Shown here in pieces: positions 11,776-23,539 of a stretch of 64,000 nucleotides of DNA. The number at the start of each line of letters is the position of its first letter. Within the stretch, counting starts at the first letter, position 1. The position numbers and the translations under genes are program-made. Under the pieces are notes generated by a model. That model did not search any database, was not told the origin of the DNA, and was given only the letters and a program-made list of their open reading frames with translations. The stretch comes from Grammothele lineata (Eukaryota > Basidiomycota > Agaricomycetes > Polyporales > Polyporaceae), in assembly GCA_002150815.3 (NCBI GenBank), contig NDFF03000065.1, positions 225,691 through 289,690 on the forward strand, written 5' to 3'.

Positions 11776-13001
11776 GGTCCTGAGGAAAGCGAAATAGGAC
11801 GGTGAATCGAAGGGCGTTTGGTCTGCCCTTTCTCTCGCGTGTTATAAGAGCCATATAGACGGCGAGGCGCTCGAGAAATTATGCTCTGCTAATCGTTATA
11901 AGGGGAACCGTGCGGCCGAGTAAAGGACTACGACGGAAAATTCGTGTCGACGTGCAATAGAGCTACCGTATGAAGACGCTGAAGAGATGCGTAGCCCGGA
12001 CTCCCACGGTGTGGATGCGGCGCCTTCGCTCTTCATGCCATTCAACCGACCATTGGAGTGGGAAGTGATTCTACGTCGAGAAAGTGGGAACGGCTGGATA
12101 CAATTTGGTTGTGGCGTCTTCTCAAAGAAAGACAACGCTCAACCTGACAGATACTCTGAGGTGTACTTGGTGCATTTACTTACCTTGATATCAACACATG
12201 ATAGCCGGTATTGTTTACCTGTTAATTGTCCGTGGAGAATCGTTGCACTATGGAACGGGGTCATCGAAGGATCGTCCTTGCATTCCGGGCTTTGCGAATA
12301 AAGCGTCGTGTCCTATTCTAAGTTCTTGGTGGACGAGAAAGGACGTTAGACTTGTCGTCGGGGTGAGAGCGGCTTGAGACCGACACAACGTAAGAGATGT
12401 GAGTCTATAGAAGAATTAAGTGGCGGCAGAGGCTGTGAGGGTGGCGTTAAGTACATATGACGACCGTGGTTTCGTTAAGCCCGTGGCGCGTGAGGTTCCA
12501 GGGACGCGTCGGGCATCAACGTGGGACCGTGCGCGCCTGCCCTGAAGCACCGCGTCTGACACGTGATACGATCACTTGCCAAACGCATCGGAAAGCCTGA
12601 CTTACTATAATTAGTGATCGGACGCTTACCAGCCTGAGACCCTTCAGTCGCAGTTGGCAGAAGCTTGACCGACGCTGGTGTGAGGCCCCCAATACGATAG
12701 AACGACTTACGGGTATAGACTCTCAGGCTCTTCACCGAACACCGGATAACCGCTCAGCATACGCCAGGAACATTGACACTCGGTGGTAAGGGCTTCCGTC
12801 TCTGTCACTCGACCCTGTTCAACCGCTCTTGAGGCCAAACGACTCAAAGTTCGGAGGAATCTATACAACGGGAATAGAGATGTTCAAGCGGATAGGGGGA
12901 CCTTTGAAGGAACATGCAATTACACGGCCCAACTTAGCTCAGAGACAGAGGATATAACAGAATATAGAGTCATACGTCATCGGCCCATCGCGGTAATGAT
13001 C
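11776..13001. other. Intergenic region between the tandem NRPS-like genes
   Basis: About 1.2 kb lie between the start of copy 1 and the stop of copy 2. Open frames of up to 104 codons exist, but none shows a domain, a signal peptide or consistent intron signals. I see no repeat or transposon end. It should hold the copy 1 promoter. Confidence 0.5.
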
Positions 13002-16000
13002 TTACAAGAACCCAGCCTTCTTCCATGCCGCAACCCACGACTTCGCCCTCTCCGCGTTCAGTTCAGGTAGGTTTGCAAGCGCCTCCGACACCTTCGTCGA
13101 TTTCTCCGTCGACAGCTGCACGAGCCCCATTGCTTCGCGCGCCGCGGTGAGAACTCCACGCTGTGCCTGGAAAAACGATAGAAGGCGTAGAGCCGGGTTC
13201 GCCGCCATTGCATCGACCTCGTTCGCCGAGCCGGCCGCTGCGCTGCTCTCAAGCGCAGAGAGCCACTCGTCATACGAGACGAGAGGGACATTGAGCTCGG
13301 CCGCGATAGGCGTAATGAGCGAATGCCAGGTGACCGGGCGGGGATGAACAAGATGAAGAATAGGCTCTTGAGAGTTGCGCATCTCAGTGAATGCCTTCGC
13401 CGCCTCGTACGCGGGGAACCACGACACGATCTAAAGTTCGATCCCGAACGTTGTCAACAATCGTTGAGACGAGCATGGGGAAGGACGTACGCCATCCATA
13501 TCAGGTAAGCATTTCTGGTGAAGGGCAGTCTTGATCAGCGACGGGAACCACTCCTTCTCGTTCCAATACCCGAGCTTATCCCCTGTAACTTGACCCAAGC
13601 GGACCACTACAGCATGGATGTTCGTCTGTCGCCCGACGTTCTCCATAACGTGCTCTACAACCCATTTGGACTCCGAATAGCCACTCCCGAAAGGGGACTC
13701 GGGATCAACAAGCGGAACCTCCGGGACCGGTGGCGCAAGTCGACAGTCTAGAAGTCGCCACAATCAACTTTGGGCCTAGCCGAATAAAGGAGTAACACGC
13801 ACTAGTGAAAACGCCAACGGAGCTGACGAACGTGATGGCGGGCGGCAAGGTATACTGGGAGCCGAGCGCAAGGTCGATGAAGTTGCGCGCCCCCTGCATG
13901 TCGACTTCGAACGAGGCAATTGACATGTTAAAGTTAACCTTCCAAGCTGCGAAACGTGTTCCAGTCAGAACAGCTGTCTTCGAAGGCGTAGATGAACGGG
14001 TCTTACCGTTGAGCATGATGTGCGTCACAGACCGCCGAATCTCCTCCAATAGACCGTGCTCGATTCCGAACCCTGGCTGGTGCAGCTCTGCCTCCACCAT
14101 CACAAACTTACCGCCATCCAACAGCGCCTCGTCTAAACCTCGAGTGCGGAACTGCGCCCTCTGCCTCTCCATCGCTGAGGCGTTTGCGCGATTGAAGGCA
14201 TAGACGCGCTCCACGGCCTCATCCCGCAGGAGGTGCTCAAGCGCATCGCATCCGAATCCGCCGGTCGTGCCTGTGATGATGATAATGTCCTTGCTGCCAG
14301 GCGCGCGCGCCACGAGTTGGGTCGGGCGCGCGGGGAAGTCTGTCGAGTACCGTTCGACGTACTTCCACAAGTCGTTGGGCGAATGCGAAACAGCGGGCGC
14401 GTCCCCCGGACTAGTGACGAGGTTGGAGATGACCCTCGCGAGGGAGGCGATGGTGGGGAAAGCGAAGACGACATTCATGGGAACGCGCTTTGCAACGGCT
14501 TGGTCCGCGCCGCGCAATGCGCCAGTGATGGTGTTGCGGATCCACGTCGCCTGTAGACTGTATGCACGTTACTGCTTCCTGTATCATGTAAAGTACGATA
14601 CTAGACCGTACCTGTCTCCTCCGTTCCGGAAGATGTCAGCGTCATCAGGGATTGAGTGGCGTAGGGTGCTCTCTACTACTGCGCGCACGAATGTGAGGAC
14701 GTTAGTCTCGTCCCAAGTAACTGGTGCGGGGATATCACTGCGCGCGCTGTTCTCTACATCCTTATAGAGCGTTTCGATCTCGTCGTGGTAGTCGACTAAG
14801 ATCACACCGCGCCGCGGGAGACCCTTGACATTGAACTGGAACGGCTTCGAAGGGTGCGTTACGAGTATCATCTGCGGAGTCGTAGAATTAAACAGGGGCG
14901 TATGTGCTGAGAAAAGCGATCTAACTACCTCCTTGAAAATGCGCGAATGTTGAGGAGCGAACTCATTGGCACTCTCGACTGTCGGCCTATCGAGTGAAGT
15001 TTCATCAGCTGATTCTGCGGGGAAAGTGATGGATCCAGAAAGACGTGATGTTACCCACCATATCATATTTCTAAATGTGACGAGCTGTTGCGTATCACTG
15101 GGGTCAATCGCAAAATGTTCCTCGGGTTCGATGAGGATGCCATTCTGGAATCTTCCTCGCCCGAACATCATGCAGGACCTGACCCGCGGATCGTCGTTGA
15201 TGATTTTCTCTGTCGCAGCATCGTTAATATATTACGCATAACGGTGTCATGAACGCCTCAATGAATTACCGAGAGGGATAGGATTGGTCTGGCAAGCATG
15301 AGGTCAGCGGCTTTGCAAGGTCGCGACATTAAATGAGCGAACCTTCTCCCCGTTCGACAAGATGATTTGTTCGTCCGCGCGACCGACAATTTTCCACAAG
15401 TTATGCTTCATGGGGTGAGGCACGACCAGATCGCTTGTCGCATACGCGTCAAAGTTGCCTTCCTTCGTGTTCGTCTTGGGGAGAGGCAGCTCCGGGCGTG
15501 ACTACCAGAAGTCAGATCAGCCTGAGCAAGCTAACCACTGTGATTGTATAGTTTACTTACAACGATGACACATTCATACGTTCCATCTCCTTGAGGACGG
15601 AACACAATCCGGACATGTGGGTGGGGAATCCAGTACGCCCAGTCCATACCAGGGTTTTCTGTGGTCCTGTAAGCTCAACCCAATGTGCACGTATCCATCG
15701 GTAAACTTACTCCTCACAAGGATGTTGATCAATCCGGTCTCGGTACTGTATATACAATCAATTGATAGTTGTGCGAAATATACAGGAACTACTTACGTTC
15801 CGTAAATAGTATTGAGTGAAACCCCTTGAGCGGCGAGTGCGTTTCCGACGTCATCATTGAGGGCTGCTCCTCCAAAGAGCTGAGCAATCACCACATGAGC
15901 TCATTGACACCTCCCAAGTGACGGCATGAGCACTCACGAGGCCACGCATCTTCTTCATTGCGAACACCTTCTCGGGGTCCCGAGCCCATTGCTGCAGATC

Positions 16001-17225
16001 AGATTTGAGTTGATAGTCACGAGCGAAGAGCAAATAGTTTACCTCAATGAATGATGGTACAGTGAACGAATATTCAGCGCCATCAGCAATAATTCCCTCC
16101 CAAACCGCCTCGGGAGTAGGAACAAGGGGAGGGGAGGCGGGTGTCAATACCGCTATAATGAAGCCGGCTACGGGCTGGCATACGCAATGCAAGGATTAGC
16201 GTCCGACAAGACACATAATAATGCGACGCTCGCACCGAACCAGAGAGCAAAAACGCTCCCATGCCGTGGAACATAGGAGTTCCATGGCAACCTAAGACCG
16301 ACGTACGGATGTCAACTTCGCTTTGTACTGACATGCACAGACGGAGTCATTAACCTCGAGATACACGATTCTGTATATGTTATCGCTTACAGGCAAATGG
16401 CCCCCAATAAGCCAGCCGCTTGTGAGTCCAGGAGATCGGTTTCGGATGTCCCGTAGACCCTATTTATGCGCATTTAATCAGGGCCGCCCTGATTACCACT
16501 GTGAGGAACCGAATAGCTGACCTGAAGAGTGCAAGTAGAGTGCGGGCCCGATCATGTCGTAGGTCCCAGGCAGTTCCACCTCGGCTTCGAACAGGCTGTT
16601 CATGTTAGGCGTCTCAGGATACAAGTCCTCGAATACGGGCATCTTGAGCTGAGCGACCTCAACGCCAGACTCCTTGAGGATAGAGAGAGCGCCTTTTGCG
16701 ACGCCCTGCGTAGGCTCATCCGGAGAGACAAAGACATGGCTGACCCCAGTACGCTGGAAGATATCCGCAACTCCAGTGGACGAATTGCGCGTCGAAATCA
16801 AGAAAGCGCAGAACCCAGCCCGAAGGATACCCACTACGGTGGACAGGAATGTAACGGAGTCTAGTATAAAGTTTGATTAGTACGCGTCCTAGCGGATCTT
16901 GATAGATGAAACAGTAGAACTCACCGGTGTTAGCCAGCACAGCGACTACACGACGCGGACCCGCGGCAGGCGTTTGGATCGAAGGGCCCGCAGTAGCAAA
17001 CACATAACGCGCAGCACGGTCGATGGCTTTGTCGACAAAAGCATGCGTGATGTATCGGCGCTGCTCGCCATCCTGGAAGACGAAGAGCGGATAGTTGGGA
17101 TTGTGCTCTGCGTTCCATTTGTAGAGGTGCGGGAGGGTAAGCTCGGGATCCTTGAACATCCCATCCGGTGGATGCTGGAACTGGAAGTTCACATGCGCGG
17201 GATCGGTGGTAACTGCAGAAAACAT
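13002..17225 (-). CDS. NRPS-like adenylate-forming reductase (A-T-R), copy 2
   Basis: A tandem paralogue of the neighbouring reductase with the same domain order. Adenylation motifs are LHSSGSTGHPKPISWTHK across the intron near 16510, CHGTPMFHGMGAF (about 16290-16260) and YGTTETGLIN (about 15800-15730). The carrier region has GGDSLQATWIRNT across the intron with donor 14611. The reductase has GTTGGFGCDALEHLL (about 14235-14275) and SGYSESKWVVEHV (about 13655-13690). Every intron checked has a GT donor. An extra phase-1 intron (15269-15210) splits the glutamate codon in NPIPLE-KIIND, where copy 1 has continuous coding sequence. Roughly 1,080 residues, intact through FLxx tail WKKAGFL. The divergent N-terminus (MFSAVTTDPAHVNFQFQHPP) compared with copy 1 suggests separate localisation or substrate scope, which is inference. 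Confidence 0.88.
15210..15269 (-). other. Copy-specific GT-AG intron in NRPS-like copy 2
   Basis: This 60-nt intron (CTCG|GTAATTCATT ... GCGACAG|AGAAAATC) is present only in copy 2. Copy 1 reads CTA GAG AAG ATC ATC straight through at the matching codon. It is therefore a gain or loss since the duplication. Confidence 0.75.
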
Positions 17226-17351
17226 GGCTCTTAGCGAGTTGCGAGGTGAACGGAAGAGAGTTGCTGAGTGAAGTCAAGACATCGGGGTCAATGTCTAGCA
17301 GATTATATATATTGTGATGCTTCCGCAGAGATGTTCCCACAGCGCCAGCGG

Positions 17352-18000
17352 TCACGAAGACTCGCTGTCAAGCTGGATGCCAGACTGGCCCATAGTAGGA
17401 AGAGACCACGACACATCGAGTACCTTGGCTCCAATACCAAGGCGTGTACCACGGTCAAACGTCAGTACGATTGCAATGTCGGAACTGGCGATCGGCTTCT
17501 AGACGACATCCCGGCTTCCGGGACGGGACCCACGCCTTGAGTACTTGGCCCAAGTCGCATGATTGCGAAGTTACCGTAGGCGTTGCCACGATAAACACCG
17601 AGGACAGTACAAAGAAGGCTGACACCGCGTCCGACGCAGATGGAGGTCCGATGGTTGAACCCCAGTGTCAAAGAGCCGTCTGGCTCACGTTGAGCATGCC
17701 GAAAAAGATGGTGGTTGTGCCGCACTCCGTGAACGTCTACACACGTGTCAGCACGCTGGCGTTAAGAGATAGCGCGCGCGAAGCAAGGGTCGGAACTAAA
17801 ACCTACCTCCACTCCGAGTCCGTCGTGATAGGTCCTGCCTTGACGCCGTGTCAGGTGTTCTACTGTATAGACGTATGTACTGCGCAATCAGCTTCGCGAA
17901 TTGGCCATCGAGGGAATTTATACCTATGCACGCGTAGCTGGCTACACGTCTGCCCATCCAAGTTGTCAGTCCGCCCGGCGGCATTACAACGGTTCTGAGA
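17352..18000 (-). pseudogene. Unresolved gene-like fragment upstream of NRPS-like copy 2
   Basis: Several minus-strand segments look coding but no complete model can be built. A clean terminal frame (about 17500-17352) ends with TFDRGTRLGIGAKVLDVSW and a 14-residue tail before TGA, preceded by an acceptor-like CTAG. Upstream are a segment ECGTTTIFFGMLN flanked by GTAGGT...GTGTGTAG and a segment NHRTSICVGR. The last faintly resembles a P450 haem-binding loop (FxxGRxxCxGR) but lacks the key glycines. In-frame stops separate the pieces and no start codon fits. It could be a decayed P450, a membrane-protein gene with unusual introns, or chance open frames. Confidence 0.25.
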
Positions 18001-18617
18001 GCCCTTCAATTCGCCGTTCATAGACTGAGACTTCCGACTCCGCATGATCAGTCGTCGTAGTCGGCCCCGGCAATAAGTACTGAGTGCGAGGCAGTGTTCG
18101 GCACTGAGGGCATCTGAATATTTGACATGTGTGGCCTGCTTGGTACTATAATCTAAAGACCTGTGTCAGATCTAGAGGGTTCTCGAAATTCGACTGTTTA
18201 TCAGAGCCCAGACCAGTATCCAACGAACCGTACCGAATAGTACTCACTGGAGGCCTGATGTACGCCGTTCATTGTGTAAGTTGTCAACCTGAAAATTTTA
18301 CGAACACAGAAGGCGCATACAGCGATGCACGGGCAGGTAGCAGTAGTGGAGTGTCCATAATGACGGTACCGTGCGTGTCGGCGCAGGGTCAACCAGGTTA
18401 GGCGCCCGTGCGAGCTCGTTCAGTACTTTGATGATCGACTGATCATCGCATGTTTCTTATTCGGGTAAACACGACGGTCACAGTAAGTATTCCAACTTCA
18501 AAGTCCAGACATCACAGTTTACGCAAAGAAATATTCATGCCGTCATTCAAGAACCCTGTAGATCAAGAAGCGACGTGGTACTCCTATCATTTCCCCGTAA
18601 CTATCTTCTCTTTCTGC
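18001..18617. other. Intergenic region with no confident feature
   Basis: Open frames here are under 100 codons, have poor codon usage and no recognisable motif. Together with 17226-17351 and the fragment between, it separates the reductase genes from the hydrolase gene. Confidence 0.45.
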
Positions 18618-19780
18618 CTAGAAGATTTTCGACTTGACCCACTCGGCAACTGCCTCCGCCCAATCTTCGCCCTCCCCGCTCATGAGCGCCATGTTCGGGC
18701 TGATATGGTTGTGTCCCTTCATGACCTCATACCGCATCTTCCGCCCTAACCGGCCCTCCAGCCCCTCCACGAATGCATCGCACGCCGCGCTGATCTGTGG
18801 TGGCTCGTTCTCGCTCTTCAGCACGAAAACGTCCGGGAGGCTCTTGACGAGGCCCTCGCTTGCGCTCGCAACGAGCGCGGTGGGCATGTTTGCTAGGGTT
18901 GCCTCCTGCGAGCCGTAGTACTGCTCCAGCACTCCAGGGGCGAGCATCGGCCCGCTCTCGAATGCGAACCGGAACGCACCGCCATTCGGAACGAGCCCGC
19001 GGGTGGCAGCGCGGATGGGCGAATCGAGAGGAAGAATGGACTCGGAAAGGAAGAGAGTGCTGATATGGTTGGCTCCCGCGGAGTGGCCCATAACGACGAT
19101 TCGATCAAGAACCGTTGAGGCGGGGATAGAGCCGCCAGCGATGACTGTAGAGCTGTTGGTTAGGAACCATGCGATAGCGTCGCGCACATCCTCGACCGGC
19201 TGAGGGAATTTGACGTCAGGGACGAGGCGATAGTCCGGGATCACCGTCATGATTCTGCGGGCCAGAAGTGAGCGGACACAGATTTGAGGACTCTGAGAAG
19301 ACAGTCTCGCTCACCCACGCTTTGCAAAGAACGTGCCGAGATTGCTGTAAGCGAGATCGAACGGTGAAGGGATCCTCCGGCTACCACTGGTGAATCCTCC
19401 ACCGTAGACGAAAAACAGGACGGGGACTCTGTCATCGGATACGCTTGAGGAATCGGGGTAATACACGTCCAGCTGAATGTCCGCAGCCAGACATCCCTCT
19501 CTGAGATCTGGAGATCGCGAGGTAGGGTCACTCATACCTGCTGTCTGTCCGTACTCCCAAACTTGAACGTCTTGCAAGGCGATCCTTCGATCTCCGATCG
19601 CTTCTTTTCCAGCAGCGCTTGGAAGGCCTGACAAGCTGACCACCGCACGGGGAGTCAGCTACTACGTCACTGAAACGAGGGCGGGTCTGCCAGCCTCAGT
19701 AGGTGATCAAATATCGGACACTTACTGGGCCCTAGGATGACGGGGATAGCAGTATCGCTAAACGCTGCAATTGTTTCCAT
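18618..19780 (-). CDS. Alpha/beta hydrolase (carboxylesterase/BD-FAE type)
   Basis: An esterase-fold serine hydrolase. The start is the ATG at 19780 (METIAAFSDTAIPVILGP); a 90-nt intron then leads into CQAFQALLEKKRSEIEGSP, a very short 37-nt intron precedes REGCLAADIQLDVYYP, and a last intron falls after FFAKRG. The oxyanion-hole segment is FFVYGGGFTSGS, the nucleophile elbow is GHSAGAN, DVFVLKSENEPP may carry the acid and KGHNHIS the catalytic histidine. No signal peptide is seen, so it is probably cytosolic. Its placement on the same strand as the two NRPS-like genes makes it a candidate partner, for example for ester cleavage or product release, but that link is inference. Confidence 0.82.
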
Positions 19781-20414
19781 AGTGGGGGAACGTAATTAGC
19801 CGTATGATTTGTGCCCAGATCCTACAACAGCGCGAAAAGTGCAGTGAGAGCCAGGGGGATGGGGAGTATATACGATTTGATGTGGGTACTTAACGAGAAC
19901 CCGCGCCCGGGTATGTGAACATGATTACGCGGGAGGCGGGGACACGCCGCGTTATGGCTATTCATTCCCACCTAAGAACAACAATACAAGCTTATACAGG
20001 AGAACAGAGTACAGGTCATGAGGTAGCGTACCTCGACCGTGAGAAGGGCTGCATTCTTCCACCACTAGAAAGGGCTGGTCTCGGAATAACCCGTTGTGAC
20101 AAACTGATTCTGAACCACGCTTGCAATTGCTAGCGCTTGAGAATGGAAGCTGAAGGATGCTACTTGAGGTCATAATCTCATCTTAAAGAAAATCGAACGA
20201 GGTTGTAGGAAATGCTAGACGGTCGTGCTGGCATCTCTAACCGGATGGCAATGCAAGATACGTGACTACACAGCGGCACGGACAGACTCATCGGAACGTT
20301 CTCGACTGATTTCCGCCCTTCACCTGACTATGCGCCTTTGGAGGGGCAGGAAAGTTCCCGTAGAAGGAATTATTCGAGCCTGTAGATGACGTCATTAGCT
20401 TTCAACCTAAGCGA
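19781..20414. other. Intergenic region between hydrolase and RRP6
   Basis: The stretch holds the hydrolase promoter and the 3' flank of RRP6. No coding signal, tRNA or repeat was recognised. Confidence 0.5.
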
Positions 20415-23321
20415 TCACAAAGGACGCCCACCTTTGCCCTGCTTCTTCTTTTTCTTCGTGCTAGGCGCATCCGCACCCTCATGGTCCGAGCCGTTATCGA
20501 GGATATTCGACGCGGCGGCGTAGTCGAACGCCTCCACCTCCATATCCTCATGCTTTTTGGACAGCGCCTTCTCCGATCCCTGGCCTTGACTGACGCTTTC
20601 AACCGCAGCGCGTTTCCGCTTTTTCTTCTTTGGCTGCCCAACGACGACGATCGTGTCGTCCTCTGGGGGTTCAGTCGCACGGGCGCGCTGGGCCGCAGGC
20701 ACATATGGAATCTCAACTTGCATCTTGAGGATGTTGTCATCGTCTAATCTGAGCGCGGGGACCGCGTCAGCGCCGCCCGATCCCGTCTTTGTCTGCACAA
20801 TGTTGGGGATGGTCGGTGCGATGACGAGGGCGCTGTGTATCCTCGTTGCGGCCTCGAGGAAGCGGGTTCTACTGATTGCGGACGCTTGCGCCGAAGTCTG
20901 CTGAAGGATTAGTTGGAAAAGCAGAGTTAATGGACGTCAATCGACGCGTACCCGAGACGGTGTAGCTTGTCCGCCCAGTAAGGAACTGTGTTGTGCGACA
21001 GCGAGCAGGGGAGCCACATTCCGCCTAAGCGATGGTCCGAACAGCGCTGAAGACGCCGCGGATATTGACGATACTGGGGATGACCATCAGCGTCGAACAT
21101 GCAGCCAACACGACGATGACCTACCATCACCCCATAAGGCTGTCGCCGTCGTACTGGCCGATGGAGCATCCGCTGCCGATGGCGCCTCGTCCTCGATCGC
21201 AACGACTGTAACACCGCCGCCTTCTGACGTTACCCTAGTCGTCGACGCTTGAGATGTGTTAAGGGCGCCCTTCACGGATTCGCGAATGGTATCCAACAGC
21301 TCCTTCGAACGCCTCCTCACCACGGCCGGTACCGGATGAAATACGGAAAGTAGCGCCGCCATATCCGCCGGGGTGCGTTCGGCGAGTGAGAAAATGTAAT
21401 GGTTGGGAAGAACGTATCTAAGAATGACGAGATAGGATTAGGTAGGCATAGCCTTGATTGGCGGCGACGAGCGTACCTCGTACTTTCGTCCTCCTCTCTT
21501 GCAACCCTGTCCCTCCAGGCATGGACAGCTTGGTAGACCGCACGTTGTACGCGCAATGCGCTGTCCATTTGCTCTACCCTGGACGCCGCCATGAGCGCAA
21601 CCTTGTTCCACTTGCGAGCGAGTCCATCCCAACCGCCTGGCCCAGAGCCCCCCTCGGCATCGTATAGCTCTTTCTCGTACACGCGGAGGGCAGTTTCTTC
21701 TGATCGCGCCAAAACCTCGCGCATGAGTAGATGGGAAGGAGGAATGGATGGATTGGGAGCGGGCGTTGATGACGACGAAGCTGGGCTTTCGGCTCGCGAC
21801 TGGGAACGGGATATTGCACGGTCTAGTAGGGCATTCCGGAGGTTATCATAGATGAAGAGAAGGAAGTGGGTGTCTGAACGAGCGTATTGAAGCATCTCCT
21901 CAGGTAATGGTCTGGAACGGAAGTTTAGACCGCCGCATATAGCCACCAGGACAACGGGACCATACCGTATCCGCCAGTCGGCAAGTTGATAGCGCTTGTC
22001 AGCAGTGAAGTCGCAATACATTTCAAGGAGTTGTGCCAAACCGTGCCTTGGAAAATCTGTACAGTTGCTCAGATAATGAAAACAGGAAAGAACATTCCGA
22101 ACGACATACCCAACACTCTCGACGCGTGGTAGGTATCGAAGAGGTTGACTATATACAAGTTGAAATCTTGCTGTAGCCAGACTATGTCGCTCTCTGCGCC
22201 GTGCAGAACCTGGAGCTACGAGCTGAGACAATAGAAGCATACGCCTCAGAAGAGGAGTACATGCCTTGACAATATTAGGATTCGTGAAGACCTCGTTCAA
22301 TTCCTCTAGCTCCCCGCGCAGAGCGAGCGTATCGACGACAAAATCTTCCTCCCGCGAACTGATTTGCATGAGGCATACGAAACCCCCGAACGAGCGGTAG
22401 TTGTGGTACTCTAGATCAATCGCAATCTCCTGAGTATCACGGAGTTTGTTCAGCATCTTTGCAAGTTCCTCCTGCGTGGAAACCCAAGTGAAAGGAGTCT
22501 CCTCAAATGACCAAGGTTGTACAGGAGATATCGATTTGAACATACGCGAGGGATACGATAGGTGCTGGATCTCGTAGCGATACGGGTGCAAGCTGAGCAA
22601 CAGGTTCGTCAAGATACCAGTCTGAACAGCATGGCAGGACTTACGAACTAGAAAATTCTTCTCCTTCATTCGCATAATTATGACCTAACGGAACTTGCGC
22701 GTTATACTTGTGGCGGAGTGTAGGCGTCCAAGCAATTCCATTGGTGTTGTCGACTTTCCGTGTGAAGGACAGCTGCGGCTTGGCGAGGTGGGAAGCGTGT
22801 TGGAGAGCAGGGTCTAGGCGACCTGGTGGAACATTGCTCTTCTTCGGCTTCTGCGTGGTTGAAGCGACGGGCGGGTTCACCACGATGGCGGGTGCCTTCA
22901 GATTGCCAAGAAACTCATCCAGTCTAATATCCTTCAGGAAAGGTTTCGGTATCGCGGCAACACAACACGACGATATACGCATGCTTACCGCGCGCTCAAG
23001 AATCTGGTCCATGGCGTCCACCACCAGGGAGTGAAAGTTGTCCACTACATCATCTTGAGACTCCAGTCGCCCTTTACCCTTCCCGCGTGAGGTAGAAGAT
23101 GCATTGATGGTGGAAGACAATGTAAGGAGCTTGTTGGTGAGGGAGAGAACTCGGGCGGAACATTGATCAAGCTCTTGCGCGAAGTCTGGGTGGACGGAGC
23201 GATGGAATGGGATGTCGGCAGGCAGAGAGACGGCAGCGCGAGTAGCCTTAAGTGCCGCTCCTTGGAGTTGAGTGTTATAGTCGTTGAAAGAAGAAGATGC
23301 GATGCTAGAAGACGCGGACAT
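20415..23321 (-). CDS. RRP6: Exosome exonuclease Rrp6 (EXOSC10)
   Basis: The nuclear-exosome 3'-5' exoribonuclease, acting on rRNA, snoRNA and aberrant transcripts. The N-terminus has the PMC2NT region (residues about 30-130). The DEDDY nuclease follows: [19 protein letters not shown] with Asp/Glu, [14 protein letters not shown] with Asp, and [16 protein letters not shown] with the Tyr-Asp pair. Next comes an HRDC domain ([20 protein letters not shown] ... [13 protein letters not shown]). The tail is Lys-rich ([12 protein letters not shown] and a final [13 protein letters not shown]), as in other Rrp6 proteins. Several introns were joined in frame; one (22264-22210) has a GC donor. The gene is transcribed divergently from the CFIm25 gene over a 218-bp gap. 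Confidence 0.9.
22210..22264 (-). other. GC-AG intron in RRP6
   Basis: The exon ends ATTGTCAAG and the intron begins GCATGTACTC, ending GTAGCTCCAG before GTT CTG CAC GGC. This join gives [15 protein letters not shown], the expected conserved order across the second nuclease motif. No GT donor nearby preserves it. Confidence 0.78.
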
Positions 23322-23539
23322 CGTGGTCGGCGCCGAGGAGGTCTGCTTCGCCGCCGCGCGCGGCGAAATTTCGTGCGCGTCGCGCTGTGACTGCGTCTGT
23401 CACGACGTGTCACGGTACGCGCTCGCCGACGCCGATGTCCCGCTCACCGTCCGACTCCGCCGCTTCAGGCTGTCGTTCCCCTCGTGGTGTGTGTTGCTCG
23501 ACCCTATCTCAGCCTCTTTCTCGCCTCTTTATTACTGTC
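23322..23539. promoter_or_regulatory. Short bidirectional promoter between RRP6 and CFIm25 genes
   Basis: Only 218 bp separate the two divergent start codons. The gap is GC-rich and lacks an obvious TATA box on either side. Both genes therefore probably share one open-chromatin promoter. This is an inference from spacing; no specific factor site is claimed. Confidence 0.55.

Noticed and set aside
11896..12735. Short minus-strand ORFs between the two NRPS-like genes
   Set aside because: No motif, no paralogy to neighbours and no splice pattern.
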